Origin: Blasia pusilla
Taxonomy: Eukaryota; Marchantiophyta; Marchantiopsida; Blasiales
NCBI GenBank assembly: GCA_050084515.1
Contig: CM114271.1
Coordinates: 34,534,001 to 34,598,000, forward strand
Length of the DNA: 64,000 nt
Direction: 5' to 3'
The notes beneath the pieces were generated by a model. It saw nothing but the letters and a program-made list of their open reading frames with translations, did not search any database and was not told the origin of the DNA. Shown in pieces: positions 57,200-64,000 of the stretch. A program made the position numbers and the translations under genes. Every line of letters begins with the position of its first letter. Positions within the stretch are counted from its first letter, which is position 1.

Positions 57200-58190
57200 C
57201 CGTCTCTGCTCAGCCATACATAGGCTGACTATCCATGTAAGACAGTTGAGGTCCATTTCCTGCCCCAACACCTGTCTACGGGATGCCTCAATCATCCCTG
57301 GCACCGCCGTAGTACCGATAGCGAACCCCATGGCGCGTTCGCGCTCATCTGCTGTAGGCTCCTCCAATGCTCCGGTCACCTCATCCCAAATCATGCCTGG
57401 CCCTCCCTGACAAAAGGCATGGGATGTTGGGAAGCTCACCAACGTAGGTAAGGCTGCCCTCAACTCCCCCATCCTATTGGCCATGGCCAACGGTGGTCTA
57501 TCATCCTGTGTCACCACTTGAGATCGACGCCGTGAGCCCAAAATAGCATCCACTGTGAGATGTCGTGCTCTCTGGACTCCAACGTATGCTTGACTCAATA
57601 CATCTTATGGTATCAAGTTCGTCCACCATAGTCGTGGACGATGGGCAAGTGATCCAACTATGGTTTGCATCTAACAACACAGCAGGTCCCAACCAAGACT
57701 TCACCTGATGTATACTCGTCATCACACGTGCAGGAGTATCTCCCAACAATGGCACGTTCTCCAAAATGTACCTGGAAAACATATCTTACTCTCTTGCAAG
57801 TGTCGTACTACTCGCACCATCTCCCAAAATATCCCTGATCTCGGATTGTGCAATCCAAATCCTCGGCCAGCTGATGAATGACCCTGACATGGCCATCCAA
57901 CAATCACCAAACGAAAGGTGCCAACTTTATCCAGATCCTGCGCCCCCACCAAAGAGATGTCGGCGGGTAGCGTATGTTGATATCCCCGTAGTGCAGATAC
58001 CGACAACAACTCAGGATACCTCTGGACCAATCTCGCCACGTGACGTAATGATACTCGCCGCGCGGTCTCATCTCTCTCCACATAAAGGTATTGATGCACC
58101 CGTATGCCCGCCTGCAATAGTGCAGCCAATTCGGTGCTAATCCCTCCGAAGAGATCTAACACCCTCTTATGGGCACTGCCACACAACGGG
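57200..58190 (-). pseudogene. C5-cytosine DNA methyltransferase domain inside gypsy pol (broken)
   Basis: Ordered methyltransferase motifs are visible. Motif I (SAM binding): RVLDLFGGIS, 58165-58140. Motif IV with the catalytic Cys: WPCQGHSSAGRGFG, Cys codon 57889-57887. Motif VI: ENV at 57761-57753. Motif VIII: AHRPRLWWTNL, about 57643-57615. Motif IX/X region: ERERAMGF and then SRRQVLGQE, about 57355-57270. A frameshift lies between motifs IV and VI, another between VI and VIII, and a TAA at 57607-57605, so it is not functional here. Motif IV looks like DNMT1/Dcm (PCQG), while motif VIII resembles DNMT3/DRM (AHR-x-R). In working form it would methylate cytosine, perhaps in the element's own DNA. 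It lies between protease and RT. Confidence 0.88.
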
Positions 58191-58493
58191 TGTGGTATCC
58201 AATGGGGTCAACGTCTCCACTCTAAGAGCCCGATCGCCACGTAACTCTCGCTGCTGTGGGATAAAAGCATGACTCCACGCCTGCCTCACGTCGGCACTCC
58301 TCTATAGCTCTCAAGTCATACCCCACAATGGTGAAGAGGCCTTGCCAACATGGGAAGAGACACCCGCCATGGCCTGTCTCTCCGTGGGACTATCCGCTAC
58401 TGTGACACCCTCCACATGTGCGTTCCCCTCCAATAACTCTTGGGGCCAGCTAACACTACCTGTGAAAGCCGCCAACATGGTCACAGACTCACC

Positions 58494-58910
58494 TCATGAT
58501 CGACCACCTCGTTCCGCAAACTGCATGGGTAACTGACTCATCGAGCCGTCACCTGACCGCCATCCTCGCCGATAAGCAGCGGTCTCTTCCCATAAGTCAA
58601 GGATGAATCTTAGGGGATATAACACTGTACTCCCCACCAACACATCGTACGACTCAACTGGTGTCGTAATCGCACGTGTGCTTACCATAGCACTATCCGT
58701 CTCATGCTCTGGCTGGACTCTAACAACTATCTCTTGTCGAGTCATATACTGCGTGGGTGACACGCCCCCAATCGAGGTCTGTATCTGGAAGGGAAAAGGC
58801 TCAATGTCGGCCTTCCATAACCCCAACGCTAAACACGCGTCTTCCCTAACATCAAGGGTTGCGCTCCTGAATCAAGTAGGACGCGTTGCGGGTGGCATAA
58901 TGTCCCCGTC
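58494..58910 (-). pseudogene. Retroviral-type aspartic protease (frameshifted)
   Basis: The catalytic motif DSGAQPLML is encoded near 58874-58848. After a shift, LWKADIEPFPFQIQTSIGG and then SYDVLVGSTVLYPLRF give the body and the second conserved strand of a retropepsin. The enzyme would cut the element polyprotein and act as a dimer. Its place upstream of the methyltransferase shows that the latter is inside pol. Confidence 0.75.
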
Positions 58911-59740
58911 GGACTAACCAAGGGAAATACTTAAGCTCGGTTATCGAGTAACACTACTCCATGTGTCACCACTGCTTGCTCTATAGCCGGTCGAGCTGGC
59001 ATATCTACCAACTTCGCCGCCGCCGCATGCCATGACTCTGTGGGGAACGTCCCGAGCACCGGCTTTGAGTGCAAGTCCACCACCTCCTCACCTACCTTTG
59101 AACAAGAAGCAGTCATCTCTCCACGCTCACACAACGTGGCGGCCAACCGAACACCTCAACTGGTCCAACTCCCAACATCGCCAACTCTATGGCGGAAAAT
59201 AGTGGAGTCTGACTCACTCTGGTGGCCACCTCCAACACTATCGTCGACAGTGACTCCGGCATAGGAGTTGTCACTCCAACTCCTCATGACGTCAACGTAG
59301 GTGCCTGAGTTGTAGGCACTGCTGGTCGTCGAGGCACCATCGATGGTGTGTGTAGTGCCTCCCACAATGTGAATGATTATGGAACCCTGGCCTGCCGCCC
59401 ATCGGTCCCCTGTGGTGGGTCAATCTCAACTCCACCTCTCTATGGCTCGGTGCCTCTCGCAGCACCCCGAGTCACCACTGCACCTGCCTCAACCTGGGCT
59501 GCACTACACATAAATCCCATACTGGCAAGATCCTCACCCGGGTCAGGGTAAGAGGTAGAAGCTGGAGTCACACTAGCTGCTCGTAGCTCCGTGCCTTCCC
59601 TAAGTTGCATCATTGTCATGGCAGCAATCCTCTACTCCAACTAATCGATGCGTGAGAGAAGTGCCGGCTCTGGTGCTCCTGCTCCATCTCCTGTGGCTGG
59701 TGGTGGTCCTCTACCACCACGTCCAGGAAGGACTCCCCGA
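58911..59740 (-). pseudogene. Gag-like or N-terminal polyprotein region (decayed)
   Basis: On the minus strand pieces read RIAAMTMMQLREGTELRAA, RGAARGTEP, THTIDGASTTSSAYNSGTY and later AATLCERGEMTASCSKVGEE and VVDLHSKPVLGTFPTESWH. Stops interrupt it. No zinc knuckle or standard retrotransposon gag domain was seen. A Gly/Arg/Pro-rich segment (GRGGRGPPPATGDGAG) lies at the 5' end. The usual gag core may be deleted, or diverged. Confidence 0.5.
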
Positions 59741-59754
59741 CCTCCTCCAAGTTT

Positions 59755-60185
59755 AATTAATACTTCCGTTGTGTGTCATGTAGATGGTGAGTGTTGGCGG
59801 ATCATCACTAAATAGGGAGAGACGGCCACTTGGTATTATTACAAATATGCCAATTTCGCAACAAAGTTCGGGAAGACATATTGAAGTATTGAAGAATACC
59901 TCCCCGGTGTAAGAACCTTTGCTTAGGATAAGGAAGTAAGCATCTTATTTCCATTTCAACGATGATGCCTTGGGTTTATTGCATGAGAAAAACATATTTT
60001 CAAGAAAATGACGTAAGTTTACTACATCGACGCTCATTTAGCATGTCCAATTTCCCACCTCACAAAATATTCACTTTTCATTTAATTTTGTAAGCTTTTA
60101 ACATTCATGTGTTGTTCCAGACTTCCAATCCCATTGAATCATGTCAATATACTGACCAAGGTTCTAATCGCCCAAAAATAAAATG
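59755..60185. other. Junction between gypsy copy B and Helitron
   Basis: No coding sequence is visible. GC content falls sharply at about 59755. One end of the Helitron should be here or a little further, but no clear TC terminus was fixed. Confidence 0.4.
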
Positions 60186-60189
60186 CTAT

Positions 60190-60710
60190 TCGAAATGATA
60201 GAATGGAAGCTTCAAAGAAAAAAGAGGAATTACTATCGAGAGTATTGTCAAGTTCCTGAGAGTATTGCTCCTATTCCATTGAATAGGTACCTGTATCTAA
60301 CTTTTTATATTTGATTCACTTCATAACTATTTGATTTACTCCGTTTTTTATTTGTATTTATTCTTATCAATATTTTGACATATTTTCTTAGGCCTTCCAA
60401 TGAGGATGGAATAATAGTAGAAGAAAATCAAGAAGTGAGCGAACAATCGACGGAGTATATTTATATATCGCCAAGACTCGAGTTAGTTGACAATGCATTC
60501 CATGAAATTATCGAGAATACATCCACGATTGAGCCATCACAAGTTGAGTTACCTAACACTCCTCATATTCCAATTCAAAATGAAGTTGTCAACAATTTGT
60601 CGACCGCTCTTCCTATTCGAGTTCAAGATGAAGTTGTCGACAATTCGTCGACCACTCTTCCTATTCTTGTTCAAGATGAAGTTTTTGACAATTCGTCCAA
60701 TTTTGCCTAA
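60190..60710 (+). pseudogene. Helitron 5' exons with a 16-residue repeat
   Basis: A short piece, NDRMEASKKKEELLSRVLS (60197-60253), may be the start of the Helitron protein. A likely intron (donor GTACCTG near 60288, acceptor TTCTTAG near 60392) leads into a frame with EENQEVSEQSTEYIYISPR and then three copies of a 16-residue repeat (QDEVVDNSSTTLPI). It ends in TAA at about 60709. The repeat is probably specific to this lineage. Confidence 0.5.
60573..60705. repeat. Three tandem 48-bp units in a Helitron frame
   Basis: CAAGATGAAGTTGTCGACAA or a close form starts at about 60576, 60624 and 60672, a period of 48 bases. The reading frame is kept, so each unit adds 16 residues. Confidence 0.9.
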
Positions 60711-60892
60711 CTCGGGGATGAATCAAGGTCAAGAGTAGATGCCATGTCTCCTAATGGAGTTTTGTTATCTCCACAACGTGCCACTGTACCAAATACTTAT
60801 ATAATTTGTGTGTCGTCTACCCTTGATAGAGTTTTAAGATTAAATACATTACTCAATCTTGCAAGGAGGCCAAATTTTCAAGAAAGTGATAT

Positions 60893-62055
60893 TTGGAAGT
60901 TGCAATTACAAAGGAGTTTGATCGTACCAGCGCTCGTCATACATTAGGTTCTATGACAGAGATATGTCCTTCATGCCGTGCTTTACATTGGAAATGTGAA
61001 GTGGTCAAAGGTACTAAGTTTGGTGACTCACAATATGGTATGTGTTGTGCCCATGGGAGAATATACTTACCTCTCTTGAGATCGTCTCCTCCATTTCTTA
61101 AATCCTTGATTTCGGGTATTGGTCCTAGAAGCGTTCATTTTCTTACACATGCTCAAGCTTATAATTCTGCACTTCAACTTGCATCTATTGGGATCAATGT
61201 AAACGAACGAATTGGTGGCAATGGACACTTTAGGGTCCAAGGCAGGATCTATCATTCCATTGGACCTTTACATCTTGATATAGGGGGACATCCCCAAATT
61301 GTTCAACTATACATCTATGATATTGCAAATGAATTGGAAAATCGTGTTAGAGTTATGTCTACATCTTCTAATCTTAATATGGATATTTTGAAAGGTCTCC
61401 AAGACATGTTACATGAATGCAATCCATATGTGAAGATCTTTCGTCATATGGCATATGAAGCAAGTGATCTTAATATGCGGATTATCCTCAAGGCAAGTAA
61501 GAGAGGTCTTGATGCAAAGCGTTATAACTTACCAATTGCTTCTGAAGTTGCTGCTATTTTTCCGGGTGATGGAAGTGAACACGTTGAGCATCGTGATATA
61601 ATTGTACGACTACATGGAGGAGGAGTCAAACATATATCCGACCTCAACAAAGTATATATTCCCTTACATTTTGTTTTATTATTTATCTATGGTGAAGTAG
61701 GTTGGTATCCTGGAATACCCTTTGGGCAAATCGAAGGCTGTAGAAAATCCTGACGATTGGGCCACATTATTCATGGAGAGGAGGGACATCCTGAACCTTC
61801 AAATGATTGCATGGATGAGGACAGAGTTTATAGTGATATTGTTGAGGAAAGAAGAACAAAATGTATTACGGCCTTGCAAATTGCATGTTTTGGACTTCAA
61901 ATGTGGGTTGGAGGAGATGATGACAATCGCTTATTGCGGCTTTGTCGACTTACTCAAGAATATATGGTTGAACTCTATGTCACTGTGGAAATGCAATGAT
62001 TATCATGGGTGCGCTTAAATCAGAAGGAGTTGAGGGCTGAATTATATCAAGGTGT
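60893..62055 (+). pseudogene. Helitron N-terminal domain (frameshifted)
   Basis: The frame 60893-61753 starts with a zinc-finger-like CPSCRALHWKCE and CCAHGRIYLPLL, then reads FRVQGRIYHSIGPLHL, PQIVQLYIYDIANELENR and HRDIIVRLHGG, the typical N-terminal region of plant Helitron proteins. A shift near 61740 splits the GEVGWYPGIP segment from YSDIVEERRTKCI and RLCRLTQEYMVELYVTVE. The region probably binds DNA ends. Confidence 0.9.
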
Positions 62056-63021
62056 AAAGGATGCCATGCATCAATAAGATGCGGATAGCCAAAGGCTTAG
62101 GGAGACGCATTATATTACCTTCTTCTTTTACTGGAGGGCCACGTCATATGCATCAATTGTATCAAGATGCAATGGCAATTGTACGACATTTGGGGAAGCC
62201 TGACTACTTCTTAACCATGACATGCAATCCAAAGTGCGAGGAGATTACATCAGCCCTATTATCTGGCCAATCACTGCAGACCGACTAGATTTGGTCGTGC
62301 GGGTTTTTGAGAAGAAAAAGAAGGACTTGTTACGACTTATCATCAAGAAGGAGATATTGGGCTGAGTTGTAGGATGCATCCATGTGGTGGAATTCCAAAA
62401 AAGAGGATTACCGCATATGCATGTCCTTATTATTTTAGGTCATGAGGATAAATCACGTACCATAATTGATTATGATCGTATCATTTTACTTGAAATCCCT
62501 TATCAATCTACCCATCCAAGGTTATATTCTATCGTTGCTAATTGCATGGTTCACGGGCCATGTGGACCATTAAATCCAAATGCTCCGTGTATGGATAAGG
62601 AAACAAAAAAACGTATAAAAGGCTATCCTAAAGCTTTTGCGGCCAACACTACCAAAACAAAAGTTGGTTATCCAATATATCGTAGGTAAGGATCATTTTA
62701 TTTCTAAGGCATATGTATTCATGATTCCTTCCAATACCTTCATTCATGATTAATTACGATTATTATTGTGTTTTTGTAGATTGGAGAATGGAAGGGCGAT
62801 AAGTAAGAGCAAACATTCATTGGATAATCATTTGGTTTTGCCTTACAATCCGATGTTATGCACCTTATTCGATTGTCACATTAATTTGGAGATTATAAGT
62901 AGTGTTTCTGTTGTCAAGTACTTATACAAATATGTTTATAAAGGAGCTGATGTTGTGTCATTTAAGTTGTCAAAGGATATGGATACATCCAATGTAATTG
63001 AAGTTATTGACGAGACAACGT
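62056..63021 (+). pseudogene. Helitron Rep endonuclease (HUH and Y2 motifs; broken)
   Basis: ILPSSFTGGPRHMHQLYQDA and DYFLTMTCNPKCEEI lead to a stop near 62286 and a frameshift. The HUH metal site is in QKRGLPHMHVL (62414-62422). HGPCGPLNPNAPCM and YPKAFAANTTKT follow. The frame then passes a likely intron or insertion (62689-62765) and reaches HINLEI and KYLYKYVYKG (62916-62945), whose tyrosines are the catalytic pair for nicking. A stop ends the frame at 63021. Confidence 0.92.
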
Positions 63022-63199
63022 GATATCTTGATGCGATGTATGATTTTATGGATTGACTTCTATGATGCATTATACTTTATTTCTCAACTTCATGTGATTG
63101 TCCTTACTCAAATACTTGGAATTCTCATTATTCCAAATATATATCTTCTTGGGAGGCATGTTGGGATCTCTTTAAGTTTAGTCTACATGCCGAACTTCC

Positions 63200-63897
63200 A
63201 AGTATCGTTCGACTGGCAGTCCATCTTCCGACACAACAATTAGTCTACTTCAATGATGTTGACGCTCTTGGAGATATTTTGCAACTAAAAAGAGAGGCAA
63301 CATTGATCCAATGGTTTGCAACCAATCTATCTGACTCTAGTGCTCGACAATATCTATACATAGATTTTCTTGCTTATTATCGTTGAAGTAACAAGAGGTG
63401 GATTCGTAGGGTACAAAAACAAAATGGTTGTGGCCATCCCATTGGTCGCTTATACCTTACTCATCCAAGTAAATGCTCACAACTTCTTTGTATATAATTT
63501 CTTTTATATTCCACCTCTAAAGCGATGTATCTATATGTTGGGATAAACTCATTTAGTTTAATTCCTCGTAGGTGAAGGAGAACATCATTGGTTGAGATGA
63601 CTTCTCCATCATGTTCGAGGAGCAACTACGTATGAATGTTTGAGAACTGTTAATGGGTTATTATGTCCAACATTCAAGGAGGCTTCTATCCAATTGGGAC
63701 TTCTTGAGGATGATAGGGAAGTGTTCTCTTGCTTTGAAGAAGCTTCTACAATTTGTATAGGTTCTTCACTTTGTCGCCTATTTGTAATTATTCTAGCGTA
63801 CAACACATTTGCTCAATCTACAACACTTTGGAGTCAATTATTGGTTCCAATGGTAGAAGATCTCTTATATGAAGGGCGTCTAGTAAGAATTCATTAA
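63200..63897 (+). pseudogene. Helitron linker between Rep and helicase (broken)
   Basis: Pieces in several frames match the region after Rep: VRLAVHLPTQQLVYFNDV (about 63209-63262), RVQKQNGCGHPIGRLYLTHP (63410-63468), and after an intron-like AT stretch TVNGLLCPTFKEASIQLGLL and LFVIILAYNTF. The last stop is at 63897. The helicase motifs lie beyond the window or are lost. Confidence 0.8.
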
Positions 63898-64000
63898 TAC
63901 CCTTGCATCATTTTTTTTATTCTTAATAGTATCTTCTATTGAGCATTCAACAATCTAACCAATTTTGGGTTATCATCCTATTTTGTAGAAAATTGGAATT

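Larger units (their letters stand above)
53590..59750 (-). mobile_element. Ty3/gypsy retrotransposon with DNA methyltransferase and PHD finger (copy B)
   Basis: Read on the minus strand the order is: gag-like region, aspartic protease, C5-cytosine DNA methyltransferase, RT, RNase H, integrase and PHD finger, then the purine-rich tract and an LTR remnant. Sequence runs on from the methyltransferase through a normal pre-RT segment (MRDLGALKGPGIRIEL) into RT. The methyltransferase is thus embedded in pol, not just next to it. Frameshifts and stops occur in most domains, so this copy is dead. The 5' LTR and most of a standard gag were not found; the 5' end may be truncated near 59.75 kb, close to the Helitron. 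No target-site duplication was identified. Confidence 0.92.
60190..64000 (+). mobile_element. Helitron, Rep part, decayed and cut by the window edge
   Basis: The plus strand carries the ordered signatures of a plant Helitron Rep/helicase: the N-terminal zinc-like region, ILPSSFTGGPRHM with DAMAIVRHLGKPDYF, the HUH motif, the two-tyrosine motif and the post-Rep linker. Frameshifts and stops separate the pieces. The helicase would follow beyond 64000. Its hairpin and CTRR end are therefore not in the window. Confidence 0.92.

Noticed and set aside
57766-59551. Several plus-strand frames across gypsy copy B
   Set aside because: They are antisense to the methyltransferase, protease and gag-like regions.

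Overview
The window reads as nuclear DNA of a land plant. The genes have plant-type GT-AG introns, there is a phytocyanin (a plant-only copper protein family), a peroxisomal uricase, a Gemin2/SIP1 gene of plant type, plant telomere-like CCCTAAA units, and decayed Ty3/gypsy and Helitron elements. Long AT-rich tracts alternate with short GC-rich islands around promoters. I lean towards a non-flowering plant such as a moss, but nothing in the window proves it. No rRNA, tRNA, CRISPR array or bacterial operon was seen.

Layout. 0.5-3.8 kb (+): 3' part of a decayed Ty3/gypsy element (RT tail, RNase H, integrase, PHD finger, LTR). 3.8-16.6 kb: mostly non-coding, with minisatellites at 7.8 and 12.5 kb, a decayed minus-strand reading frame near 9 kb, an LTR remnant at 9.7-10.2 kb, and a GC-rich promoter-like region with a C-rich/G-quadruplex tract at 14.7 kb. 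16.65-18.33 kb (+): complete four-exon phytocyanin with a full type 1 copper site, an arabinogalactan-like Pro-rich stalk and a GPI signal. 18.9-23.0 kb or further (-): multi-exon single-pass membrane protein with cadherin-like/tandem-repeat ectodomain; it converges on the phytocyanin gene. 25.6-30.5 kb (+): exon-like segments, some with filamin-type Ig repeats, possibly a degraded gene. 33.13-37.06 kb (-): complete eight-exon uricase ending in the peroxisomal signal SKL. 38.6-44.3 kb: AT-rich, no gene seen. 44.98-45.62 kb (-): possible His-rich protein. 47.8-48.65 kb (-): decayed unidentified coding sequence. 48.67-51.53 kb (-): Gemin2. 53.6-59.75 kb (-): second, longer copy of the gypsy family. 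60.2-64.0 kb (+): Helitron with Rep motifs, cut by the window edge.

The most striking object is the gypsy family. In the longer copy the order is gag-like, aspartic protease, C5-cytosine DNA methyltransferase, reverse transcriptase, RNase H, integrase and a C-terminal C4HC3 PHD finger. The element thus carries both a putative DNA-methylation writer and a putative chromatin reader. The PHD finger is in both copies. The methyltransferase region of the first copy lies outside the window. Both copies are broken by stops and frameshifts, so what is here is fossil evidence of the architecture, not a working element.

The exon chains for phytocyanin, uricase, Gemin2 and the last six exons of the membrane protein were built by hand from splice sites and checked for phase. 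All intron phases agree. The host genes have no obvious shared pathway: extracellular copper/cell wall, purine breakdown in peroxisomes, and snRNP assembly.
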